From: Primorskyibacter sedentarius
Lineage (GTDB): Bacteria; Pseudomonadota; Alphaproteobacteria; Rhodobacterales; Rhodobacteraceae
NCBI RefSeq assembly: GCF_004342065.1
Contig: NZ_SLZU01000003.1
Coordinates: forward strand, 345,762 to 409,761
Reading direction: 5' to 3'
Length of the DNA: 64,000 nt
A program made the position numbers and the translations under genes. The notes beneath the pieces are model-generated. The model ran no database searches. It was not told the DNA's origin and saw only the letters and a list, made by a program, of their open reading frames with translations. Each line of letters opens with the position of its first letter. Position 1 is the stretch's first letter. Positions 8,538-15,892 of this stretch are shown here, in pieces.

Positions 8538-10622
8538 TCATTCGGCGGCCAACTGCGTGATTTCTCGGCGGAAGGGCAGATCGTCGCCAATATCCTCGCC
8601 GTCCACCTCGCGCGCATAGCGGTGGCCTGCATAGGTGGCCCAGGCAATCGGCCCCGGCGCATTGGCGTCACCGATGATCTTGACCGACTTGATACCCGCA
8701 TCCGCCCAGTCGGCCTCGCGCGCTTTAAGGTCGAAGTAAAGCCCGTTGGTTTCCTGCCGCGAGGCCACCATGACCACGGCGTCGCAGCCAAACTGCTGAG
8801 TAATGTCGGTATAGGTGCAGTTGGACACCACATGCCCATTGCCGATTTCGACAACCCCGCGGTTGAGGACGATGTTCACCCCCATCCGCGCCAGCTTCTG
8901 GTGGATGGCATGCTGTTCCAGCGTGTTCACCGTCCAGTCGGACAGGTAGGCCGAAGGCGTGATGATGGTGACGTTGCAACCCTCCTGCGCCAGAAGTTCG
9001 GCCAACACGCCACCCATATAATAATGGTCGTCGTCATAGATCACGACGTTGCCGGTGGGTTTCTTCCCCGCCATGATATCGTCAGGCGTGAAAACCGGCA
9101 TCGCCGCGTCGATTGGGAACGGCACCACATGCTGCCGGCTTACACCGTCCCGACGCCATGTCGCGCCCGTGGCCACGCAGATATTCTCGAAGCCGAATTC
9201 GAGGATCGCATCGGCATCCAGCGCACTGTCGAAATAGGTCTCGACATTGGGTTTCTGGCTGATCTGATACTCGCGGTAATCCACGACGCGTCCCCAGGCC
9301 GACAGCCCCGGCAGCAAGCGTTCGCGCGCCACACGCCCGCCCAGCATGGTACCGGCCTCGGCCAGCGCCACGTCATAGCCGCGCTCGGACAAGGCGCGCG
9401 TTGCCTCCAGCCCGGCCGGTCCGGCACCTACCACCAGCACGTTCGAACTCGCCCCCTTGGAGTTCATCCTTTCGGGGTGCCAGCCCTTGCGCCATTCCTC
9501 CATGAAGGTGGGGTTCTGGGTGCAGCGGCTGATCGACATGGTCATATCGCCGGTGATGCAGATATTGCAGCCGATGCATTCGCGGATGTCTTCGATCCGG
9601 CCTTCCTCAATCTTTTTGGGCAGGAAGGGATCGGCAATCGAGGGCCGCGCGCAGCCGATGAAATCGAGCGTGCCGGTGCGGATCATTTTCGTCATCACGT
9701 CCGGAGAGGTAAATCGGCCGACACCGACGATGGGCTTGTCGGTCAATTCGTGAATGCCGCGCACCAATTGTTCCTGTGCGGCTTCTTCCTTGAACCGCGA
9801 CGGGCCAGAGCAATCCTCCCAGGTGCCCTGCGCCAGGTCCCAGAGATCCGGCAGATCGCGGTTCATCTCGATGAAATCGCGCACCTCGGCGTTGGAAAAG
9901 CCCAGATCGCCGATGGTCTCGTCAAGGCTGACCCGCAGTGTCAGCGCCATCGTGTCACCCACCGCGTCGCGCATGTCAGAAATAACCTCGCGGACAAAGC
10001 GCGCGCGGTTTTCCAAGCTGCCGCCATATTCGTCGCTGCGCTGGTTGGTGGCGCGGCTCAGAAAGTGCTGGAAAATGCCGAAACCATGCGCGCCGTAAAG
10101 ACAAATCAGGTCAAAGCCCGCATCCTTGGACCGTTTCGCGGCATTGACGAACCAGCGGCGCAGATCGCGGATTTCGGTCTTGTCGAGCGCGCGGGCCTGC
10201 ACCGGATCATTGGTGAAAGTGCGGATCGGCATGGCCGAAACGGCCAGCGGCACTTCCTTGGAATAAAGGTTCGGCCCGTTGATGCCGGAATATGCAAGCT
10301 GGATGCCCGCCAACGCGCCGTGGGTCTTCATCTTTTCCGACATGCGGCGCAGCATCGGGATGTCCTTGTCCTCCCACAGACGCAATTCGATGAAGGGTGT
10401 GATCTCCGAGGTGTGATGCATCTCGCATTGCTCGGTAAAGATCACACCCCAGCCCCCCTCGGCCTTGATACCGCGCATCTCGGCGGCGGCGGAAGGGTCG
10501 CGGTAGCCGCCACCATTGCAATGGGGCACCTGATAGAACCGGTTCTTGGCGGTTACGGGCCCGATATCCATCGGCTCGAACAGAATGTCATAGCGTTGGT
10601 CGCGCACGTCTTGCTCCTGCAT
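8538..10622 (-). CDS. Trimethylamine/dimethylglycine dehydrogenase-like iron-sulfur flavoprotein
   Basis: This 694-residue two-part enzyme has an N-terminal Old-Yellow-Enzyme TIM barrel that binds FMN (FEPMDIGPVTAKNRF; YGGSLENRARF), then a four-cysteine cluster CIGCNIC-x11-C, then a dinucleotide-binding domain (VVGAGPAGLEATRAL). The layout is that of trimethylamine dehydrogenase, dimethylglycine demethylase DgcA and 2,4-dienoyl-CoA reductase. The RCTQNP motif after the cluster resembles the trimethylamine dehydrogenase branch. Likely role: oxidative N-demethylation of a secondary or tertiary amine. It heads a two-gene unit with the ArgE-like gene and has a candidate operator 63 bases upstream. 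Confidence 0.82.
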   Translation of the reverse strand: MQEQDVRDQRYDILFEPMDIGPVTAKNRFYQVPHCNGGGYRDPSAAAEMRGIKAEGGWGVIFTEQCEMHHTSEITPFIELRLWEDKDIPMLRRMSEKMKTHGALAGIQLAYSGINGPNLYSKEVPLAVSAMPIRTFTNDPVQARALDKTEIRDLRRWFVNAAKRSKDAGFDLICLYGAHGFGIFQHFLSRATNQRSDEYGGSLENRARFVREVISDMRDAVGDTMALTLRVSLDETIGDLGFSNAEVRDFIEMNRDLPDLWDLAQGTWEDCSGPSRFKEEAAQEQLVRGIHELTDKPIVGVGRFTSPDVMTKMIRTGTLDFIGCARPSIADPFLPKKIEEGRIEDIRECIGCNICITGDMTMSISRCTQNPTFMEEWRKGWHPERMNSKGASSNVLVVGAGPAGLEATRALSERGYDVALAEAGTMLGGRVARERLLPGLSAWGRVVDYREYQISQKPNVETYFDSALDADAILEFGFENICVATGATWRRDGVSRQHVVPFPIDAAMPVFTPDDIMAGKKPTGNVVIYDDDHYYMGGVLAELLAQEGCNVTIITPSAYLSDWTVNTLEQHAIHQKLARMGVNIVLNRGVVEIGNGHVVSNCTYTDITQQFGCDAVVMVASRQETNGLYFDLKAREADWADAGIKSVKIIGDANAPGPIAWATYAGHRYAREVDGEDIGDDLPFRREITQLAAE

Positions 10623-10684
10623 TTGTCAGCTCGCAGAATATCGCGCCTTAACGGCGGGAAAAGGTGCGGTTGCGAAAGCGCCGC

Positions 10685-10699
10685 TTAGGCAGAACCTAA
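10685..10699 (-). promoter_or_regulatory. Candidate LysR-type operator, copy B
   Basis: TTAGG-CAGAA-CCTAA is a perfect 5-bp-arm palindrome with a 5-base spacer, 63 bases upstream of the demethylase-like flavoprotein start. It overlaps the stop codon of the LysR gene. It has the same architecture as the sites at 7,093 and 15,672. Confidence 0.5.
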
Positions 10700-11634
10700 C
10701 CGGCTTCGGCGGGTGCGAGTCCGGGAAAGGCTCCGTTCTGGTATTGCTGCCGACAATGGCCGACAAAGGCGCGGATCACGCTGGACTGGTCGGCATCGGT
10801 GGGGGTCAGAAGCCCCATGCGCATGGGCCGAACCTTGCCACGGATCGGGATGTAGTGCAGCGGTTTACCATCGGGCGCGCGATCGCTCAGAAACGGAACA
10901 TTGGCGATGGAAAACCCGAAACCGTTGGCCACGAGGCTGCGCATTACCGCCATGTCCCGCGTGCGTTCCGCGACCACCGGCGGCACCCCGGCTGATACGA
11001 AAAACGACAGGAAATACTCTGATGAATAGGGCAGGTCCAGCAGCACCATCGGATGATCAGCCAGATCATCCACCGACACCTCGTCCGCTCCGGCCAGCGG
11101 ATGCCCGTCACCTATGATGGCATATGGCGGCAATTCCAGCAGCGTTTCGAACACCAGATCGGCGGGCAACTGCAAGTCATAGGTCAGCGCCACGTCGATC
11201 TCTGCCCGGCGCAGGGCGCTGAAAATCTCTGCCTGGTTCAGTTCGGTCTGGCGGCTGCGGACCTCAGGGAATTCGGCCTGAAAACTCTGCCGCACAGCAG
11301 GAAGTACAAGCTGGGCAAAGGTCACGAGGCAGCCGATATTCAACCCTCCGCGCACCGCGCCCGAAATGTCGCCTGCAAGATCAACCAAAGCATTCGCTTC
11401 GCTCAGCACGACCTGAACCCGTTCGAGCATCTGCCTGCCAGCCTGCGTCAGCGACAGCCCTTGCGCGTGCTGGCGCACGAACAGCGGGATGCCGAATTCC
11501 TTTTCAAGCTGCGAGATCGCGGCCGAAATCGAGGGGGATGATACGCTGACCTTTTCCGACGCCAGCGCGATCGACCCCATTTCGCCGACGGCGACGAAGT
11601 ATTCCAATTGGCGCAGGGTGAAGCGTAGGGGCAT
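10696..11634 (-). CDS. LysR-family transcriptional regulator
   Basis: This 312-residue regulator has an N-terminal winged helix-turn-helix (FTLRQLEYFVAVGEMGSIALASEKV...) and a LysR substrate-binding domain (GGLNIGCLVTFAQLVLPAVRQSF; EIDVALTYDL). It sits centrally in the amine-catabolic island, on the same strand as three operons that carry the shared TTAG(G/C)-N5-CCTAA palindrome. It is therefore the best candidate regulator of those operons; the inducer is unknown. Confidence 0.88.
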   Translation of the reverse strand: MPLRFTLRQLEYFVAVGEMGSIALASEKVSVSSPSISAAISQLEKEFGIPLFVRQHAQGLSLTQAGRQMLERVQVVLSEANALVDLAGDISGAVRGGLNIGCLVTFAQLVLPAVRQSFQAEFPEVRSRQTELNQAEIFSALRRAEIDVALTYDLQLPADLVFETLLELPPYAIIGDGHPLAGADEVSVDDLADHPMVLLDLPYSSEYFLSFFVSAGVPPVVAERTRDMAVMRSLVANGFGFSIANVPFLSDRAPDGKPLHYIPIRGKVRPMRMGLLTPTDADQSSVIRAFVGHCRQQYQNGAFPGLAPAEAG

Positions 11635-11664
11635 TGCAACTGTTTACGCTGCACTTGCAGAAAT

Positions 11665-11880
11665 TCAAGCCTCGTACGTGATCCGCGTTGTTTTAAGCGC
11701 GGTGTACATGCCCAGCGAATGCGGCGACACATCGCGCCGGAACCCGGATTGTTGCATGCCGCCAAGGGGCGTCATGGCCGAAATCACATCCACGATGGTG
11801 ACCTAAACGGTGCCCGCCATCAGCGCATCAGAGATACGCAGCGCGCAGCCTTTGACCAGCCGAACGGATTGCTTGGCTGC
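11665..11880 (-). pseudogene. Aldehyde dehydrogenase C-terminal remnant
   Basis: Read on the minus strand, the stretch after an in-frame TAG at 11,803-11,805 encodes 45 residues including ISAMTPLGGMQQSGFRRD and YTALKTTRI, ending at TGA 11,665. This is the unmistakable C-terminal end of a PuuC/GabD-type aldehyde dehydrogenase. Just upstream, in frame, comes ISDALMAGTV, the family's preceding helix, where TAG replaces the usual tryptophan codon after AGTV. About 90% of the gene is gone. It lies between the LysR gene and the DUF1028 operon, so an aldehyde-oxidising step was once encoded here. Confidence 0.75.
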
Positions 11881-11984
11881 ATCAACAACTGCCGCTCAAC
11901 GCCGCCTTTGCTGCTAAATGTCAGCACCGCGGCACCACGGTTCCAGTTGTCCACAGTGCAGTCGAGCATGCCTGTTTCCTAATT

Positions 11985-12659
11985 TCAGTCGTCGCCGGGC
12001 ACGCCGTAGGACGGCGCCTCTCGCGGGTCGAGCGCGCGCTGGATATAGGCGTCCAGTTGCGGTTCGTAGACGCCCCAGGCGGTTGCGATATTCTCGATCG
12101 GGCAGTCCTCGGTCCAGTCGCAGCGTAACTCGGCCACGGGCCAGCTGACCTTGTCGACGATCAGCAACCCGGCGGAATGCACCGGACCGGCCTCGCCCCC
12201 TGCAGCCAGCCCCGCGCGCATCGCGGCAATCAGCCGGTCTCCGATATGGCCCGTCGCGGCTCTATAGCCGTCAACGATGGCTTGCGGCACGCGCTCATTG
12301 GCCAGAAGGTTGCCGCCAGAGGCCACGTTCGGCGCCTCGGCCTGCGTCCAGATGCCAAGCGATTTCGGCCCTGAATGGATCGCCGTCCGCCCTTGCCTGT
12401 CCACCGCCAGAACCTGACGGTATTCGATGAATTTTCCAAGGTCGCGGACGCCGGCGATGGCCTCGGCCGCGCTCATCCCGCCCTGCATAAGGTCCAGCGC
12501 CAGCGGGCCCAGCGTCGGGTCTGTCACATTCTGCGACGCCACCGCGCCCACGCCCGCGCGGGCATAAGCACAACGCGCCGCGACGGCGGGCGAGGAGGAC
12601 GCTATCGCCATGCCGAACATGCCCGTCTCTTCGCAGCGGGCGACCAGGGAAAACGTCAT
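11985..12659 (-). CDS. DUF1028 family protein (Ntn-hydrolase-like)
   Basis: This 224-residue protein of the DUF1028 family is recognised by the MTFSLVARCEETGMFG opening, ASSSPAVAARCAYARAGVGAVASQN, and the C-terminal WPVAELRCDW motif. The family is distantly related to Ntn hydrolases and often sits beside RidA-type and amine- or amidase-type genes; its reaction is not established. The start at 12,659 is chosen from family alignment, since the frame extends further upstream but would overlap the RidA gene. It is the last gene of a four-gene operon, four bases after the RidA-like gene. Confidence 0.75.
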   Translation of the reverse strand: MTFSLVARCEETGMFGMAIASSSPAVAARCAYARAGVGAVASQNVTDPTLGPLALDLMQGGMSAAEAIAGVRDLGKFIEYRQVLAVDRQGRTAIHSGPKSLGIWTQAEAPNVASGGNLLANERVPQAIVDGYRAATGHIGDRLIAAMRAGLAAGGEAGPVHSAGLLIVDKVSWPVAELRCDWTEDCPIENIATAWGVYEPQLDAYIQRALDPREAPSYGVPGDD

Positions 12660-12663
12660 GCGC

Positions 12664-13080
12664 CTACTCCGGAATGACGGCGGTACCGTCGATCTCGACC
12701 AGCCATTCGGGCCGGGCCAGCGCCTGCACCACAAGCCCGGTCGAGACCGGATGCACGCCTTTGATATATTCGCCCATGGTCCGGTAAACCGCCTCTCGGT
12801 AGCGAACGTCAGTGATATAGACCACCACCTTGACCAGATGCTCCATGCTGCCGCCTGCCTCTTCGATCAGCTGGCGGATGTTCTGCATCACCTTGTGGGT
12901 CTGCTCCACCGGATCGTGGCTGTCGATGTTCTTGGCATCGTCGAGGTTCTGCGGGCACTGGCCGCGCAGCCAGACGGTCTTGCCGCCATGGGTGACCACG
13001 GCCTGACACAGATCGTTGTCGAGGTTCTGCTCGGGATATGTCTCGCGCGTGTTGAACTTGCGTATACGGGTATGGGCCAT
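12664..13080 (-). CDS. RidA-family enamine/imine deaminase
   Basis: This 138-residue RidA/YjgF-type protein hydrolyses reactive enamine/imine intermediates to ketones and ammonia, and would protect against products of amine oxidation. Family features include RGQCPQNL, the THKVMQNIRQLIEEAGGSMEHLVKVVVYITD stretch and the C-terminal RPEWLVEIDGTAVIP. The start at 13,080 has AGGAG eight bases upstream; an in-frame ATG at 13,140 would run into the Rieske gene. Its place directly behind a Rieske oxygenase and flavoprotein supports a role in N-dealkylation. Confidence 0.88.
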   Translation of the reverse strand: MAHTRIRKFNTRETYPEQNLDNDLCQAVVTHGGKTVWLRGQCPQNLDDAKNIDSHDPVEQTHKVMQNIRQLIEEAGGSMEHLVKVVVYITDVRYREAVYRTMGEYIKGVHPVSTGLVVQALARPEWLVEIDGTAVIPE

Positions 13081-13117
13081 GAAAGCTCCTGTCGTGGGAA
13101 GGATCGGGCAATCGGGA

Positions 13118-14260
13118 TCAGTCGGCGCGCCCCTCTTCAAGCCGGGCCATCAGATATTGGGCAAAGTCATAGTTCGGGCGTTCAAGATGGCTGAGATGCC
13201 CTGGCACCGCATGATCCGAACAAAGCCCACGATACACTTTTTCGGTGCAGCCACGATCTTCGACATTCACGTCGTCCAGAAGCGTCTTGAGCGCCTCGAA
13301 ATTGCTTTGCGCATCTTCGTCCCCCGCATAGTCGTCAGACATGCCGCCGCCGAAGCGGATATGGACCTGTCCGGGGCCCTTGGGATGCAGGCTCAGATAC
13401 CAGAAATAGCCCGGCGTCAACGTGATCATCAGGCTGGGATAGATCGCGAGCAGGAAGGTCGTGCGGCGTTCGTCGCCTTTCAAACGATCATTCGACGGGT
13501 GCGCCATGGCGATGCGCAACTGGTCGTCCTTGAGGATCGTGTGGTAATTGAAGGCGGGCAGACCGGGCGGGCAGACCATATCCTCCAGCTTGGACAATCC
13601 ACCGATGGTGCCCGCGTGGCAGACCGGCAGGTGATAGCTTTCCATGAAATTCTCGGCCAGAACCTTCCAGTTGGTGTCCCAGACATGCTCTTCAAAGAAG
13701 GTCTCGGTGTAATTTGTCATGTCATAGCCGGCGACAAGGTCTTCGACATCGGCCAGTTGCTCGGCCACCGGGGGCGTATCCTCGTTGAGGCAGATGAAGA
13801 CCCAGCCCAGCCATTCCTCGCAGCGGATTTCGGGCAGGTGGTAGGCGTCCTTGCAAAAGCCCGTGTTGCGCGTCATTCCCGGTGCGCCGCGCAGCGACCC
13901 ATCAAGGTTGTAGGTCCACGCATGGTACGGGCAGACGATGGCGCGCGTCTTGCCGCGCCCGTGCAACAGCGTCGACATGCGGTGCAGGCAGACATTGGAC
14001 ATGGCCCGTAAAGCGCCGTCGCGGTCGCGAATGACGATGATTGGCTGACCGGCCAGTTCGCAGGTGGTGTAATCACCCGGCTCGGCCAGGCTGTCGGCCC
14101 GCCCGACGCAGAACCAATCTTTGGAGAAGATATGCGTCAGTTCCTCATTCAGAAAGCTGTCTGACATGTAGACCGATGGCGGCATCGCGCGCGCGGCCTC
14201 GAACGGTTGCGCCGTATTGTGGCGCAAATCCTTGATCGGGTCTGTGTGATCCTTTGCCAT
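13118..14260 (-). CDS. Rieske non-heme iron oxygenase, alpha subunit (betaine/amine demethylase-like)
   Basis: This 380-residue ring-hydroxylating-type oxygenase has the Rieske [2Fe-2S] motif C91-x-H93...C110-x2-H113 (CLHRM; CPYHAW) and the mononuclear iron motif in ENFMESYHLPVCH (H210, H215). Length and motifs resemble the glycine-betaine, carnitine and proline-betaine monooxygenases (GbcA, CntA, Stc2), which cleave N-methyl or C-N bonds. No dedicated reductase with a plant-type ferredoxin domain is next to it, so electrons must come from the neighbouring flavoprotein or a reductase elsewhere. Confidence 0.85.
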   Translation of the reverse strand: MAKDHTDPIKDLRHNTAQPFEAARAMPPSVYMSDSFLNEELTHIFSKDWFCVGRADSLAEPGDYTTCELAGQPIIVIRDRDGALRAMSNVCLHRMSTLLHGRGKTRAIVCPYHAWTYNLDGSLRGAPGMTRNTGFCKDAYHLPEIRCEEWLGWVFICLNEDTPPVAEQLADVEDLVAGYDMTNYTETFFEEHVWDTNWKVLAENFMESYHLPVCHAGTIGGLSKLEDMVCPPGLPAFNYHTILKDDQLRIAMAHPSNDRLKGDERRTTFLLAIYPSLMITLTPGYFWYLSLHPKGPGQVHIRFGGGMSDDYAGDEDAQSNFEALKTLLDDVNVEDRGCTEKVYRGLCSDHAVPGHLSHLERPNYDFAQYLMARLEEGRAD

Positions 14261-14274
14261 TATGTTCCCTTTGG

Positions 14275-15549
14275 TCAGCTTGCCGATGCCTGATGATCGG
14301 ACGCGCCGCGGTAAGCGCGGTACTTGCCTTGAATTGCAATCTGTTCAGCCACGTATTTGGCATCATGCCAGACGCCCCAGATAAACGTCGAGCCCCGCCG
14401 CGATTGCCACGGTAGGCCGAGGAAATAAATCCCCGGTTCGGACGACACGCCACGCTGATGCCGGGGACGGCCGCTCTCGTCAAAGGCATCGACCTTCATC
14501 CAGCTGAAATCCTGCCGAAACCCGGTGGCCCAGATGATGGTGGTGATGCCCGCGCCCTTCAGGTCCAGCTCCCGGATCGGATTGGTCAGGCATTCCGGAT
14601 CTGGCAGCATGTCGCGCGCCTCCGGCTCCTGCGGCAGATCAAGGCCATTGCGCGTGGTATAAGCGTCGGCAAGGTCCAGCATCTGGATATAGCTGGCATC
14701 GCCCGCCGCAATATTGGTGCGCAGATCGTCGCGGAAGCGAACGACGCCCTCGGTGCAGGCCTCTGTCAGGCCGAGCAACGTCACACCTTCGCTGGCGAGG
14801 CGGCGGAAATCCATGGTCTGGCCACCATAGGCGCCACTGACCGAGATCGTCACATGTTCTTTGCCGGGCTCTGCTGCCGCCATGTCCCACAGGCCAAGCA
14901 CGCCCAGCCACCAGCAGAAGTCGCGCCCGCGATAGGCGCGCGGCGGGCGTTCGTGCGGGCCGACCGACAGATAAACCCTGCGCCCGGCGCGGTTCAGTTC
15001 ATCCGCGATCTGCGCGCCGGACGATCCGGCACCGACCACCAGGACCGCGCCTTCGGGCAGCTGATCGGGAGACTTGTAGTGGAAGGAGTGCAACTGCGTC
15101 ACGCCTTCGGACTCGGGCACCACTGGCGGGATCACCGGGTGCTGAAACGCGCCCGTTGCCGCAACAACGTTCAGGGCCTCGATCTTGCCCGCCGAGGTTT
15201 CGACGGTAAAGCCGGGGCGGCCCTGATTGCGCTCTGCCTTGGCCACCTCGACCCCGGTGCGGATCGGCGCGTCGATCATGCGCGCATAGGTTTCCATATA
15301 AGTGGCGACAATCGTCTTGGTCGGGAACCCGTCCGGGTCACAGCCTTCAAATTCGAGGTTGGGAAAACGGTCATGCCAGGCAGGCCCGTTTGCCACGAGC
15401 GACTCCCACCGCCCGGTCCGCCAGGCCTCGGCCACGCGGTTCTTTTCCAGAACGAGGTGGGGAATGCCCTGCGCGCTGAGATGTTCGCTCATCGCGATTC
15501 CCGCCTGACCCGCCCCCACAACCAAGGTATCTGTCTTTTCAGTAGGCAT
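14275..15549 (-). CDS. FAD/NAD(P)-dependent monooxygenase, FMO/CzcO type
   Basis: This 424-residue flavoprotein has two Rossmann motifs, VVGAGQAGIA near residue 10 and VVGAGSSGAQIAD near residue 165, plus WRTGRWESL and the ATGFRQDFSW motif typical of flavin-containing monooxygenase-like proteins. It probably oxidises a nitrogen- or carbon-containing substrate with NADPH and oxygen, or supplies electrons to the adjacent Rieske enzyme. The start MPTEKTDTLVVG is chosen at the Rossmann domain; 16 further upstream codons lack support. It is the first gene of the operon and ends 14 bases before the Rieske gene. Confidence 0.8.
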   Translation of the reverse strand: MPTEKTDTLVVGAGQAGIAMSEHLSAQGIPHLVLEKNRVAEAWRTGRWESLVANGPAWHDRFPNLEFEGCDPDGFPTKTIVATYMETYARMIDAPIRTGVEVAKAERNQGRPGFTVETSAGKIEALNVVAATGAFQHPVIPPVVPESEGVTQLHSFHYKSPDQLPEGAVLVVGAGSSGAQIADELNRAGRRVYLSVGPHERPPRAYRGRDFCWWLGVLGLWDMAAAEPGKEHVTISVSGAYGGQTMDFRRLASEGVTLLGLTEACTEGVVRFRDDLRTNIAAGDASYIQMLDLADAYTTRNGLDLPQEPEARDMLPDPECLTNPIRELDLKGAGITTIIWATGFRQDFSWMKVDAFDESGRPRHQRGVSSEPGIYFLGLPWQSRRGSTFIWGVWHDAKYVAEQIAIQGKYRAYRGASDHQASAS

Positions 15550-15892
15550 TGCGTTTCCCTGACATTTCAAAACTCGAACAGATCGCACGCGGCGCATCGC
15601 AGCATCGGTTCGGTGAGTTCAGGGTTTCATCTTTGCTTTCGACAGAAAATCATTGTCTGGCTCATCATGCCTTAGGGTTTGCCTAATCACATCTGCGCCC
15701 TGTGCCCGTACCCGTACAAGCTGCCACTGAAAGCCAAACCTTCGCGCAACGTGCCGTTCGTTCCCGGCAGCACTTGGCCAACGGCATGACCCGGACCGCC
15801 AGTAGGTCCGGATGGCGCAACGGCGGTGACAGCTTGCCGCCTTCATCTTTGGCAAAGCTCGGCGCCACGCGAAATGATACCCTGCAGCGCGT
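15550..15892. other. Leader/intergenic region between FMO and demethylase genes
   Basis: This 343-base gap holds the palindrome at 15,672-15,686 and presumably the promoter of the FMO-Rieske-RidA-DUF1028 operon. Open frames here (for example 15,683-15,868 on the minus strand) show no family motif and are not called. Confidence 0.4.
15672..15686 (-). promoter_or_regulatory. Candidate LysR-type operator, copy C
   Basis: TTAGG-GTTTG-CCTAA is a perfect 5-bp-arm palindrome 123 bases upstream of the FMO gene start. It has the same architecture as the sites at 7,093 and 10,685. Confidence 0.5.

Noticed and set aside
8436..10688. 750-codon open frame on the plus strand
   Set aside because: It is antisense to the iron-sulfur flavoprotein gene, is rich in His/Gly/Arg without family motifs, and results from GC-rich codon bias.
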